A DNA stretch of 64,000 nt, from positions 1 to 64,000 of the forward strand of contig NZ_JANFNY010000022.1 in assembly GCF_024437745.1 (NCBI RefSeq), in the 5' to 3' direction. Position 1 is the stretch's first letter. Every line of letters begins with the position of its first letter. Made by a program: the position numbers and the translations under genes. Shown in pieces: positions 10,044-19,963 of the stretch. The notes beneath the pieces were generated by a model. It saw only the letters and a list, made by a program, of their open reading frames with translations, ran no database searches and was not told where the DNA came from. The stretch is from Roseomonas sp. GC11 (lineage in GTDB: Bacteria > Pseudomonadota > Alphaproteobacteria > Acetobacterales > Acetobacteraceae).

Positions 10044-11351
10044 ATGCCTTCTTCTCCCTCCGTCCCGGCCGGGCTCGAACAGGGCTTCCGCCACATCGCC
10101 GCGCATGTCGAGAGCGCGGTGCGTGACCTGTCCTGCATGGTCGCGGTGGATACCTCCTTCCCGCCCGGGCAGGGCTATGCCGCCTTCGCCCGGCTGATGG
10201 AGGCGCTGGTGGCGCCGCTGCGCCTGGAAACGCGGCGCGTCAGCGTGCCGGAGGCGCTGTGGCGCGTGCCCGGCGGCCCCGCCTGTGGCGAGCGGGTGAA
10301 CCTGATCGCCACGCGGCGCAGCGGGCGGCCGGTGCTCGGCCTCTATTTCCACACGGACACCGTCCCCCCCGCCGAGGGCTGGACCACCGACCCCTTCCAC
10401 CTCACCCGCGTGGGGGAGAAGCTGCACGGCCTCGGGGCCGCGGACATGAAGGGCAGCATCGCCGCCACGCTGCTGGCGCTGCGCGCCGCCGAGTCCTGCG
10501 CCATCCCGCTGGCCTATGACCCGCAGCTGCTGCTCTGCACGGATGAGGAGGGCGGCCTCTATCCCGGCGTGCGCTACCTCGCCGAGCAGGGGCTGGTCGA
10601 AGGCCATGTGCTGAACTTCAACGGCAGCGCCGGGCCGCGCATCTGGTCCGGCTGCTTCGGCGTGTTCAACCTGCTGGTCCGCATCACCGGGCGCACCACC
10701 CATGCGGGGGATGCCGCCGGCGCCGTCAACGCGGTGGAGGCCGGGCTGCCGGTGCTGAACGCCCTGGCCGCGCTGAAGCCGGTGGTGGCGGAGCGCCGCT
10801 CCACCCTGCCCCCGCCACCCTGGTGGGAGGGGCGGCCGCTGGCGGCCAGCCTCTCCATCGCCGCGGTGCGCGGCGGCACGGGCAGCGGCGGGCAGGTGCC
10901 GGCCAGCTTCGAGATCACCCTCAACCGCCGCTACCCGCCCGAGGAATCCTATGAGGCCGCGCGGGCCGAGATCGAGGCGACCATCCGCGCCGCCCTGCCG
11001 CCCGGCGCGGGGGCGGAGATCCTGCTGGTCGGCCATCTGATGCCCACGGCAGACCCCTATGGCCCGCACTGGCCGCGCTGGCAGGCGGCGCTCAGCCAGG
11101 GCTTCGGCTACCGGCCCGAGGAATTCCGCGTCTGGGGCGCCTCCAGCTGCTCCGATTTCGGCTGGGTGCAGCAGGCGACGGGGCGGAGCGAGGTTCTGCT
11201 GACCGGCCTCGGCCGGGCGGAGAACGCCATCCACGCCCCCGGCGAATACACCACCCCCGGCGACATCGTGGCCCTGGCGCAGAGCGTCCTGGCCTATCTC
11301 GCCGCCGATTTCGCGCCGGCGCTCATCCCGCCCGCCGACCGCGCGGCATGA
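10044..11351 (+). CDS. M20 amidohydrolase, ArgE/DapE-like
   Basis: A 435-residue cytosolic metallo-amidohydrolase. Canonical residues seen: H103 with the following D105 (YFHTDT), bridging D134 (GAADMKGS), catalytic pair E168-E169 (CTDEEG), H220 in the dimer domain (GRTTHAG), and a C-terminal His in NAIHAPGEY. The third metal-ligand position, usually Glu or Asp in a GEPT-type motif, reads VLNFNGSAG here, so that ligand appears to be Asn. It is the first gene of the operon controlled by the divergent GntR, followed by a peptide-type ABC importer. Likely role: deacylation of an imported N-acyl amino acid or peptide; the substrate is unknown. Confidence 0.82.
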   Translation: MPSSPSVPAGLEQGFRHIAAHVESAVRDLSCMVAVDTSFPPGQGYAAFARLMEALVAPLRLETRRVSVPEALWRVPGGPACGERVNLIATRRSGRPVLGLYFHTDTVPPAEGWTTDPFHLTRVGEKLHGLGAADMKGSIAATLLALRAAESCAIPLAYDPQLLLCTDEEGGLYPGVRYLAEQGLVEGHVLNFNGSAGPRIWSGCFGVFNLLVRITGRTTHAGDAAGAVNAVEAGLPVLNALAALKPVVAERRSTLPPPPWWEGRPLAASLSIAAVRGGTGSGGQVPASFEITLNRRYPPEESYEAARAEIEATIRAALPPGAGAEILLVGHLMPTADPYGPHWPRWQAALSQGFGYRPEEFRVWGASSCSDFGWVQQATGRSEVLLTGLGRAENAIHAPGEYTTPGDIVALAQSVLAYLAADFAPALIPPADRAA

Positions 11352-11404
11352 GCGCCGCCGCCACCAAGAACGACGCCCACCCGGCCTCACCGCAGGAGCC
11401 CCGC

Positions 11405-12964
11405 ATGACGATCCTTTCCCGCCGCCTGCTGCTGGGCGGTGTCTCCGCCCTGGCCCTCGCGCCGCGCTTTCCCCTGGCCCAGACGGCCGCCGCCACGCCG
11501 CGCCGTGGCGGCACGCTGCGCGTCTCGGTGGACCAGGCGGCCAGCGTCATCCACCCGCTGCGCGCGCGGGTGAACCCGGAATACCTCGTCACCGAGCTGC
11601 TCTACAGCAATCTGACGCGGCTGCGCCCGGACATGACGCCGGAGCCGGACCTCGCCGAATCCTGGTCCGCCAACGAGGCGCTGACCGAATGGACCTTCGT
11701 GCTGCGCGAGAATCTGCGCTTCCACGACGGCGCGCCCTGCACGGCGGAGGATGTGGCGGCGACCTTCCGCGCCATCCTCGACCCGAAGACGGCCTCGCCC
11801 GCGCGCGCCAATGTCGGCCCCATCGCCACGGTGGAGGCGAAGGATGCGCGCACCGTCCTCTTCACGCTGAAATCGGCCTATGCGGACCTGCCGGTGGCCG
11901 TGGCCTTCACCACCGCGCGCATCATCCCCGCGCGCTTCGCCGTGGCCGGCGAGATCGACCGCCTCTCGCGCGAGGCGGTGGGCACGGGGCCCTTCCGCCT
12001 CGTCTCCTACGAGCCGGACCGGCGCATCGTCGTCGCCCGCAACGAAACCTATTACGACCCGGCGCGCCCCTATCTCGACCGTGTCGAGGTGATGGTCTTC
12101 CCCGACCCGACGGCCGAGGCCTCGGCGCTGATCTCGGGCGATGTGGACCTGCTGAGCAATGCCGGCCAGAGCGAGTTCGCGCGGCTGGAGGCGGCGCGCG
12201 GCGTCAGCGCCATGCGCGTGCCCTCGGGCCTGTTCCTCAACGTGAACATGGGCTGCGACACGCCGCCCTTCAACGATGTGCGCGTCCGCCAGGCCTTCGC
12301 GCTGACGGTGGACCGCGCGGCGATGGTGGGCTTCGTCGCCCAGGGCTATGGCACGCCGGGCAATGACAGCCCGATGAACAGCGCCTACCATTTCTTCCGC
12401 GACCAGCCGCTGAAGAAGCCCGACATCGCGCGGGCGAAGCAGCTCCTGGCCGAGGCCGGCCATCCGAACGGGCTGGATGTGACGCTGGTGGCCTCCGAGA
12501 CGCCGGGCACGCGGGCGCAGCTCGCCGTGGCGCTGCGCGAGATGGCGCGCGCCGCCGGCTTCCGCATCACCGTGCAGACCATGCCGCACGCCACCTATCT
12601 CGACCAGGTGTGGAAGAAGGGCAATTTCTACGTCGGCTACTACAACATGCAGCCGACGGCGGATGGCATCTTCTCCCTGCTCTACACCTCGGACGCGGCG
12701 TGGAACGAGACGCGCTGGAACAACGCGCAGTTCGACCGCCTCGTCTCCGACGCGCGCGGCACGACGGATGAGGACAGGCGCCGCGGCCTCTATGGCCGTG
12801 CCCAGACGCTGATGCATGAGCAGGTGCCGTCCCTGATCCCGGCCTTCTTCGACATCCTCCAGGCCCGGCGCAGCTATGTGCAGGGCTATGCGGCGCATCC
12901 GCGCGGCTCCGTCTATCGCCTCGACCTCGCCTGGCTGGGCGAGGGCGCGCCGCGCCGGGGCTGA
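11405..12964 (+). CDS. Peptide/nickel-type ABC substrate-binding protein
   Basis: A 519-residue periplasmic binding protein (SBP family 5, DppA/OppA type). The signal peptide has a Tat-like SRRLLLGG and ends near AQT. Family blocks are visible: EPDLAESW, FHDGAPCTAEDV, GTGPFRLVSYEPDR, VRQAFALTVDRAAMV, and ARAKQLLAEAGHPNG. The ATG at 11405 is chosen because AGGAG lies about seven bases upstream and it places the signal peptide at the N-terminus; an ATG at 11348 overlapping the previous stop would add 19 residues ahead of it. Followed by two permeases and a fused ATPase. Confidence 0.9.
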   Translation: MTILSRRLLLGGVSALALAPRFPLAQTAAATPRRGGTLRVSVDQAASVIHPLRARVNPEYLVTELLYSNLTRLRPDMTPEPDLAESWSANEALTEWTFVLRENLRFHDGAPCTAEDVAATFRAILDPKTASPARANVGPIATVEAKDARTVLFTLKSAYADLPVAVAFTTARIIPARFAVAGEIDRLSREAVGTGPFRLVSYEPDRRIVVARNETYYDPARPYLDRVEVMVFPDPTAEASALISGDVDLLSNAGQSEFARLEAARGVSAMRVPSGLFLNVNMGCDTPPFNDVRVRQAFALTVDRAAMVGFVAQGYGTPGNDSPMNSAYHFFRDQPLKKPDIARAKQLLAEAGHPNGLDVTLVASETPGTRAQLAVALREMARAAGFRITVQTMPHATYLDQVWKKGNFYVGYYNMQPTADGIFSLLYTSDAAWNETRWNNAQFDRLVSDARGTTDEDRRRGLYGRAQTLMHEQVPSLIPAFFDILQARRSYVQGYAAHPRGSVYRLDLAWLGEGAPRRG

Positions 12965-12968
12965 GGCG

Positions 12969-13908
<940 letters not shown>

Positions 13909-13916
<8 letters not shown>

Positions 13917-14739
13917 CCTGCTGCGCCGCCTCCTGCGCACGCCGCAGGGCGCGGTGGCCGTGGCGATGCTGGCGCTGATCCTGCTGCTCTGCCTGCTCGG
14001 CCCCGAACTCGCGCCGCGCGATCCGGAGGCGATCGACTTCCTCGGCCGCTTCCGCCCGCCGGGGGCGGAGAACTGGCTGGGCGCCGACCAGCTGGGCCGC
14101 GACGTGCTGAGCCGCCTGATGGTGGGTGCGCGCGCCACCGTGCTGCTGGCGCTGCTGGCGACGCTGCTCGGCACGTTGGCGGGCGCTGTCATCGGCACGC
14201 TCTCCGCCTATCTCGGCGGGCGGTGGGATGAGGCGATCATGCGCAATGTCGATGCCGTGATGGCCATTCCCGGCCTGCTGATGGCGCTGCTGCTGGTCAG
14301 CAGCCTCGGCAAGGGCAGCCTCAACGCCACGCTGGCCATCGCCATCGCCTTCACCCCCGGCATGGCGCGCGTCACGCGCTCCGTCGCCCTGGCGGTGCGG
14401 GCGCAGGACTATGTGAAGGCGGCGCTGGCGCGCGGCGAGGGCGCGGCCTTCATCGTGCTGCGCGAGATGCTGCCCAATGTGGTGGGGCCGATGATCGTCG
14501 AGGCGACGATCCGCGTCGCCTTCGCCGTCATGCTCTTCGCCACGCTGAGCTTCCTCGGCCTCGGCGCGCAGCCGCCGGCGCCGGAATGGGGGCTGATGGT
14601 GGCCGAGGCGCGGCGCTTCGTGCACCAGGCGCCGTGGATCATCATCGCGCCCTCGGTGGCCATCGCGCTCACCGCCATCGCCTTCAACCTGCTCGGCGAC
14701 GGGCTGCGCGACGCGCTGAATCCGAGGGATGAGCGATGA
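13909..14739 (+). CDS. Peptide-type ABC permease, DppC-like
   Basis: A 276-residue second permease. Characteristic segments are PPGAENWLGADQLGRDVLSRLMVGAR, AIPGLLMALLLVSSLG, and the EAA loop around AALARGEGAAFIVLREMLPNVVGP, ending in GDGLRDALNPRDE. The start at 13909 overlaps the dppB-like stop by 8 bases and has GGAGG upstream. It overlaps the downstream ATPase gene by 4 bases. Confidence 0.9.
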
Positions 14740-16301
14740 TCCTCAGCGTCGAGAATTTTTCCCTCTCCTACCGCAGCGGGGCGGGGGTGCGGCACGCGCT
14801 GCGCGATGTCAGCCTCGCCATCGGCGCGGGCGAGGTGCTCGGGCTGGTGGGCGAGTCCGGCTCGGGCAAATCCTCCCTCGCCTGGTCCATCATGCGCCAC
14901 CTGCCGCGCACGGCGCAGGAGAGCGGCAGGCTGCGGCTCGGGGATGTCGATCTGCGCGGGCTGGACGCGGCGGGCCTCGCCGCCATCCGCGGCCGGCGCA
15001 TCGGCATGGTCTTCCAGGACCCTTCCACCGCGCTCAACCCGACGCTGCGCCTGGGCGAGCAGGTCATCGAGGTGCTGATGCGCCATCGCGGCCTCTCCCG
15101 CGCCGAGGCGCGCGACGCGGCGGAGGAGGCGCTGCGCGAGGTCGAACTGCGCGAGCCCGCCGCGCTGATGCGCCGCTTCCCGCATGAGGCGAGCGGCGGC
15201 GAGAAGCAGCGCATCCTCATCGCCAGCGCCTTCGCCACGCGGCCGGAGCTGATCCTCTTCGACGAGCCGACCACGGCGCTCGACGTCATCACCGGCGCGC
15301 GCATCCTGGAGCTGTTCGCCCGGCTGCGCGAGCGCACGGGGGTGGCGGCGCTCTACATCTCGCATGATCTCGCGCTGGTCTCGCGCGTGGCGGACCGCGT
15401 CGCCGTGCTGCGGCAGGGCGCGATCGTCGAGCAGGGCTCGCCCGGGGCGGTGTTCCGCACCCCCCGGCACCCCTATACGCGCCAGCTCGTCGCCGCCGTG
15501 CCGCGGCCGGATCGCCGGCTGGTCACGGATCTGCCGGCACCGGAGCGTGTCCTGGCGGTGCAGGGTGTCAGCGTGCATTACGCGCGCCGCCGCCTCTTCC
15601 GCCCGGCCCCGCCGCCGGCGACGCAGCCCACCAGCTTCTCCATCCGCGCGGGCGAGATCCTCGGCGTGGTGGGCGAATCCGGCTCGGGCAAATCCTCGCT
15701 GGCGCGGGCGCTGACGGGGCTCGCGCGCTTCGAGGGGCGGATCGAGGCGCTGGACCGCGCCATCACCCATCCGCGCGCGATGCGCCGCGATTACCGCCGC
15801 ACCGTGCAGATCGTGTTCCAGCACCCGGATTCCTCGCTGAACCCGCGCATGCGCATCGGCGAGATCCTGACCCGGCCGCTGCGGCTGCATGGCGGCAGCC
15901 TTGGCGAGATTCCGCGCCTGCTCGAGGAAGTCCGCCTGCCGGCCGACTATGCCCGCAAATACCCGCACCAGCTTTCGGGGGGCGAGAAGCAGCGCGTCGC
16001 CATCGCCCGCGCCTTCGCGGCCAACCCCGCGCTCGTCATCTGCGACGAGATCACGGCGGCGCTCGATGTCTCCGTGCAGGCGCAGGTCATCGAGCTGCTG
16101 CTGGAGCTGCGGCGGCGGCACGGCACGGCCTATCTCTTCATCACCCACGACATCAACCTGATCCGCCAGATCGCGCACCGCATCGCCGTGATGCGGGCGG
16201 GCGAGATGGTGGATCTGCGCGAGGCCGCCCAGATCGGCGCGGCGGATGCGCATCCCTACACCCAGGCGCTGATCGCCGCCTCCCCGGCGCCGGTTGGCTG
16301 A
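14736..16301 (+). CDS. Fused double ATPase of peptide-type ABC importer
   Basis: A 521-residue protein with two complete ABC domains, that is DppD and DppF in one chain as in YejF or GsiA. First domain: Walker A GESGSGKSSL, signature SGGEKQR, Walker [13 protein letters not shown]. Second domain: GESGSGKSSL, LSGGEKQR and LVICDEITAALD (Ile replaces the usual Pro after the Walker B Glu). A shortened oligopeptide linker (TPRHPYTRQLVAAVP) closes domain one. It completes the importer encoded from 11405. Confidence 0.92.
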   Translation: MILSVENFSLSYRSGAGVRHALRDVSLAIGAGEVLGLVGESGSGKSSLAWSIMRHLPRTAQESGRLRLGDVDLRGLDAAGLAAIRGRRIGMVFQDPSTALNPTLRLGEQVIEVLMRHRGLSRAEARDAAEEALREVELREPAALMRRFPHEASGGEKQRILIASAFATRPELILFDEPTTALDVITGARILELFARLRERTGVAALYISHDLALVSRVADRVAVLRQGAIVEQGSPGAVFRTPRHPYTRQLVAAVPRPDRRLVTDLPAPERVLAVQGVSVHYARRRLFRPAPPPATQPTSFSIRAGEILGVVGESGSGKSSLARALTGLARFEGRIEALDRAITHPRAMRRDYRRTVQIVFQHPDSSLNPRMRIGEILTRPLRLHGGSLGEIPRLLEEVRLPADYARKYPHQLSGGEKQRVAIARAFAANPALVICDEITAALDVSVQAQVIELLLELRRRHGTAYLFITHDINLIRQIAHRIAVMRAGEMVDLREAAQIGAADAHPYTQALIAASPAPVG

Positions 16302-16316
16302 GAGCGAGTGCTTCGC

Positions 16317-17534
16317 ATGACACCGCAGGACCTCCTCGCCCGCATTGACGAGCAGGATTGCCTCGACACCCTCGCCGCCCTGGTGCGGCACAAGAGCTAC
16401 AGCCAGACCGCGGGCGAGCGCGCGCTGGTCGAGGAGGTCGGCCGCCAGCTTGAGGCGCTGGGGCTGGAGACGGAACTCACGCCGGTGCCGGGCGGGCGCA
16501 TCAACGCCGTCGGCCGGCTGCGCGGCACGGGCGGCGGGCACAGCCTGCTGTTCAACGGCCATCTCGACACCAACCCGGCGACCGAGGGCTGGACCGTCGA
16601 TCCCTGGGGCGGCAAGGTCGATGACCGCTTCATCTACGGCATCGGCGTCTCCAACATGAAGGCGGGCGACGCGGCCTATCTCTGCGCCGTCAAGACACTG
16701 CTGCGCGCCGGGGTGAAGCTGAAGGGCGATGTCATCCTCACCTTCGTCGTGGGCGAGCTGCAGGGGGGCATCGGCACCCGCGCGCTGATGGAGCAGGGGC
16801 TGCGCGCCGACTATTTCATCAACAGCGAGCCGACCGACCTCGCGGCGCTGACGATGCATGCCGCCGCCTTCACCTTCGTCATCGAGCTGACCGGCGACAC
16901 GCGCCATCTCTCGAAGCGGGAGGAGGCGGTGGATGCCATCGCCGCCGCCGTCGACCTGGTGCCGCGCCTCAACGCCATGACCTTCAGCGGCGCGCTCTCG
17001 CCCGAGCACAAGAAGATCAACCGTGTCCATGTCGGCGTGCTGCGCGGCGCGCTGGGGCGGGAGCTGCATGAGTGGCGCGCGCCGCAGGTGGCCGATTTCG
17101 TGCGCATCCGCGGCTCCGGCCGCTACGCGCCGGGGCAGACGGAGGAGGGCGCGCTGGCCGATATGCGGCGCGAGCTGGATGCGCTGGAAGCACGCTTCCC
17201 CGGCCTGCGCGCGACGCTGACGACGGAGGCGGGCACCGGCCACGAGCCCATGCCGGCCTTCGAGGTCTCGCCGGAGAGCCCGATCGTCCAGGCGATCAAC
17301 CGCGCCTACCAGGCGGTGCGCGGCGTGCCGCAGCCCACCGGCGCCATCACTCCCCCGGGCTTCTATGGCACGGATGCCGGGCATCTCCACGCGCTGGGCG
17401 GGATGCAGGGCATCGTCTGCGGCCCTGGCGGCCGCTACAACACCATGCCGGATGAGCGGGTGGATATTCCCGACTTCCTCGACATGGTGCGCATCTACCT
17501 GCTGACCATCCTGGAGATCTGCGAGCGCGCCTGA
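16317..17534 (+). CDS. M20-fold protein with substituted metal ligands
   Basis: A 405-residue homologue of ArgE/DapE. Some landmarks are kept: H82-x-D84 (GHLDTNPATEGW), E171 (NSEPTD) and H197 in the dimer domain. Others are changed: the bridging Asp is Asn (GVSNMKAG, N113), the catalytic EE pair is GELQGG (E147-L148), and the C-terminal His is lost (GPGGRYNTMPDERV). The fold is intact and the reading frame is clean, so this is not a decaying gene. It may act with fewer metals, by another chemistry, or as a binding subunit. A GTG at 16308 is an alternative start. It ends the ABC operon that begins with a near-canonical M20 enzyme. Confidence 0.75.
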   Translation: MTPQDLLARIDEQDCLDTLAALVRHKSYSQTAGERALVEEVGRQLEALGLETELTPVPGGRINAVGRLRGTGGGHSLLFNGHLDTNPATEGWTVDPWGGKVDDRFIYGIGVSNMKAGDAAYLCAVKTLLRAGVKLKGDVILTFVVGELQGGIGTRALMEQGLRADYFINSEPTDLAALTMHAAAFTFVIELTGDTRHLSKREEAVDAIAAAVDLVPRLNAMTFSGALSPEHKKINRVHVGVLRGALGRELHEWRAPQVADFVRIRGSGRYAPGQTEEGALADMRRELDALEARFPGLRATLTTEAGTGHEPMPAFEVSPESPIVQAINRAYQAVRGVPQPTGAITPPGFYGTDAGHLHALGGMQGIVCGPGGRYNTMPDERVDIPDFLDMVRIYLLTILEICERA

Positions 17535-17600
17535 GCGGCTGCCCGCTGGCTGTCCGCTGGGCTGCCCCCTCCGCCCCGGCTAGGATGCCGGGGGGAGGGC

Positions 17601-18080
17601 ATGGGCATGATGGAACTGGATGGCTTCGACCTGCGGCTGCTGGCGGCGCTGCAGGCCGATGGCCGGCTGACCAACCAGCAGCTGGGCGAGCGGATCGGCC
17701 TTTCCCCCTCCCAATGCTCGCGCCGGCGCGCGGCGCTGGAGGCGGCGGGGCTGATCCAGGGCTACCGCGCCGAATTGTCGGCCGAGGCGCTGGGCCTGCG
17801 CGTGCTGGCCTTCATCCAGGTGACGCTCTCGGCCCATAGCGGCGATAATTCCCGCCGCTTCCGCGAACTGCTCGCCCGCGTGGGCGAGATCCAGGAAGCC
17901 TATGCCATGACGGGCGATGCCGATTACCTGCTGAAGGCCATCGTGCCCGATCTTGAGGGCCTCTCGCGCCTGATCAACGACACGCTGCTGGCGCATGACA
18001 GCGTGGCGCGGGTGCGTTCCTCCATCGTGCTGGAGCGGCTGAAGGTCTCCAACCGCCTGCCGCTGCCCGCCGCGCGCTAG
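17601..18080 (+). CDS. Lrp/AsnC-family regulator
   Basis: A regulator of about 159 residues. An N-terminal helix-turn-helix (DGFDLRLLAALQADGRLTNQ, LSPSQCSRRRAALEAAGLI) is followed by the RAM ligand domain (VLAFIQVTLSAH, EAYAMTGDADYLLKA). Starts at 17601, 17607 and 17610 are all possible; the GGGGGAGGG stretch just upstream fits 17607 best. Lrp-type proteins sense amino acids, which suits a place after an amidohydrolase/importer operon, but the target is not shown. Confidence 0.85.
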   Translation: MGMMELDGFDLRLLAALQADGRLTNQQLGERIGLSPSQCSRRRAALEAAGLIQGYRAELSAEALGLRVLAFIQVTLSAHSGDNSRRFRELLARVGEIQEAYAMTGDADYLLKAIVPDLEGLSRLINDTLLAHDSVARVRSSIVLERLKVSNRLPLPAAR

Positions 18081-18093
18081 GGCCTGCCCGGGG

Positions 18094-19041
18094 CTAGCGC
18101 GCCTTCACCAGCGCCGCGCCCATGCGGCGCAGACCGGCCCATTGCTGGCGCAGCCAGCCACCCGTCGCCATATCCTCCGGCAGTTCCGGGTCCCCGGTGC
18201 GGGGGAAGACATCGCGGCGGAAATCGCCGGTGCGGAAGATCCAGTCCCAGACGGGGAAGATCACCGCGTAGTTCTTGCCCGTCTCGCCCGAGCCGAGCAC
18301 GCCGTGATGCAGCCGGTGGAAGCGCGGCGAGACCACCAGCCATTCCCCCACCCGCCCGAAGGAGAGGCGGACATTGGCGTGGCTGAGGGCTTCCGCCACG
18401 CGCAGCAGGATGACGATGAGGGGGAACTGCCCGGGCGGCACGCCGATCAGCAGCGCCAGCCCGCCTGTCCAGACGGCGCCGATCATGTCGTCCAGGATGT
18501 GGTTGCGGTCATCCGTCCAGAAGGTCATCTGCCGCTGGGCGTGGTGGATGGCGTGCAGCGCCCACCACCAGCCGAACATGTGCTGGAAGCGGTGCCGCCA
18601 GTATTCGCCGAAGTCGATCACCACCACATAGACCAGCAGTGCCAGCAGCGGCCATTCGCGCAGCACGGGAAACAGCATTTCCAGCGTCGGCGGAATCCAG
18701 CCGCTCTCGGCCACCATGCCGGAGATGCGCGCCTGCACCGAGGCGAAGACGACGAAGGCGATCAGCGGCAGCAGGCCGAGCCGCGTCAGCATCGTGTAGA
18801 GGATGTCGGTGCGGATGCTCCGCCCATCCTCGCGCGGCTCGACCGGGCGCCAGGCCTCCAGCGGCCGGCAGATGAGATAGACGACCACCACCTGGAGGCC
18901 GCCGAACATGACGAAGCCGATCCAGTCAAAGGCGTCCTCGGCCCATTCCATCAGCCCGGCGGCGAAGAGCGCCGGCTGGACCAGGGTCTCGAAGATCCAG
19001 CCCGCGACGGCATCCCAGGCATCCTGCAGCGCCTCGATCAT
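18094..19041 (-). CDS. Sterol desaturase/fatty acid hydroxylase family protein
   Basis: A 315-residue integral membrane di-iron protein. The histidine boxes are seen as HRFQH, HAIHH and FHRLHHG, set between hydrophobic helices. Members hydroxylate or desaturate sterols, hopanoids, carotenoids or fatty acyl chains at the membrane. The start MIEALQDAW has GAGGGGAG upstream; an extended frame lacks support. Convergent with the Lrp gene; no lipid-synthesis neighbours are visible. Confidence 0.85.
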   Translation of the reverse strand: MIEALQDAWDAVAGWIFETLVQPALFAAGLMEWAEDAFDWIGFVMFGGLQVVVVYLICRPLEAWRPVEPREDGRSIRTDILYTMLTRLGLLPLIAFVVFASVQARISGMVAESGWIPPTLEMLFPVLREWPLLALLVYVVVIDFGEYWRHRFQHMFGWWWALHAIHHAQRQMTFWTDDRNHILDDMIGAVWTGGLALLIGVPPGQFPLIVILLRVAEALSHANVRLSFGRVGEWLVVSPRFHRLHHGVLGSGETGKNYAVIFPVWDWIFRTGDFRRDVFPRTGDPELPEDMATGGWLRQQWAGLRRMGAALVKAR

Positions 19042-19149
19042 GCGCTGGCTCCCCTCTTTTTCCCCCGATGGCCCGGCCGGCCGGCCGGACCGCAAACTTC
19101 CCCCGTGCCCCGCCCAGGCCCCCGCCCAGGCCCGCGCCCAGGCTCCCGT

Positions 19150-19956
19150 CTAGGCTCCCGTCTCCGGCAGGGTGGCGAAGCAGAACCCCCTGGCCTGCAG
19201 GCCGGACAGGATGTCTTCCAGGACCAGGGCCAGCGGCTCGCGCCGGCTGCGCACGCCCCAGTGCATCAGCAGAACCTCGCCGGGGCGGATGCTGCGCAGG
19301 GCGCGCGCCGCCAGGGTGGCGTTGGGGAAGCGGTCGCTGTCCAGCTCATCCCCCAGGAAGCCATTGGCGCTCCAGCCCTGGTGGCGGAAGCCGGCGGCGG
19401 CGGCGAGGCGCAGCGCATTCGGCGTGGTGTGGCCGCCCGGCGCCCGCCACAGCGGCAGCACCCGCGCCGCCGGCGCCAGGGCGCGCAGCGCCGCGATGGG
19501 GTGGGACAGCTCGGCGCGCAGGGCGGCGGCGTCCAGCACCTCGCTGCCCTCGCCGGCGCGGCGGGAGGCATAGCGCACGCGCTCCGCCCCGACATCGCCG
19601 GCCAGATACCAGTGGCGCCAGGTGTGGCTGCCAAAGGCATGGCCCTCCGCGGCGCGGGCGCGCCAGAAGGGGCCCCAGCTTTCATCCAGCGTCATGCCGC
19701 CGCGGAAATCCGGCTCATTGGCGACGAAGAGCGTGGCGCGGATCTCGCGGCGGCGGAGGATGGCGGCGATCATTTCCGCCTCGCGCCCCCAGCCGGTATC
19801 GATGGTCAGGTAGAGCGTGCCGGCCCGGCACTGCGCCAGGGCAGGCGTGGACGGGGCCGGTGCAGGGGCCGGGGCGGGGGCCGGTTGAGCGAAGGCGGGG
19901 CCTGCCCCCGCCGCTAGCGTCGCCCCCAGCAGGGCCCGGCGGGAAAGGCGCGCCAT
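19150..19956 (-). CDS. Exported polysaccharide deacetylase (NodB fold)
   Basis: A 268-residue protein with a Tat-like leader (SRRALLGATLAAGAG) and a Pro-Ala repeat after the cleavage site. The NodB domain shows LTIDTGWG in place of the usual TFDDGP, so the second Asp (metal ligand) is Thr, while the metal-binding SHTWRH and the later WRAPGG and LLMHWG are kept. It would remove acetyl groups from a cell-wall or exopolysaccharide. It follows the beta-propeller gene by 7 bases, so the two form an operon. Confidence 0.8.
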   Translation of the reverse strand: MARLSRRALLGATLAAGAGPAFAQPAPAPAPAPAPSTPALAQCRAGTLYLTIDTGWGREAEMIAAILRRREIRATLFVANEPDFRGGMTLDESWGPFWRARAAEGHAFGSHTWRHWYLAGDVGAERVRYASRRAGEGSEVLDAAALRAELSHPIAALRALAPAARVLPLWRAPGGHTTPNALRLAAAAGFRHQGWSANGFLGDELDSDRFPNATLAARALRSIRPGEVLLMHWGVRSRREPLALVLEDILSGLQARGFCFATLPETGA

Positions 19957-19963
19957 GCGCCGC

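Noticed and set aside
11348-11404. ATG at 11348 overlapping the M20 stop as start of the binding protein
   Set aside because: It would put 19 polar residues before the Tat signal; the ATG at 11405 has AGGAG at the right distance.
14409-17390. A 993-codon open frame on the minus strand across the ABC ATPase and second M20 gene
   Set aside because: It is antisense to genes with full domain motifs and reads as His/Arg/Gln-rich low-complexity protein, the usual mirror of GC-rich codon use.
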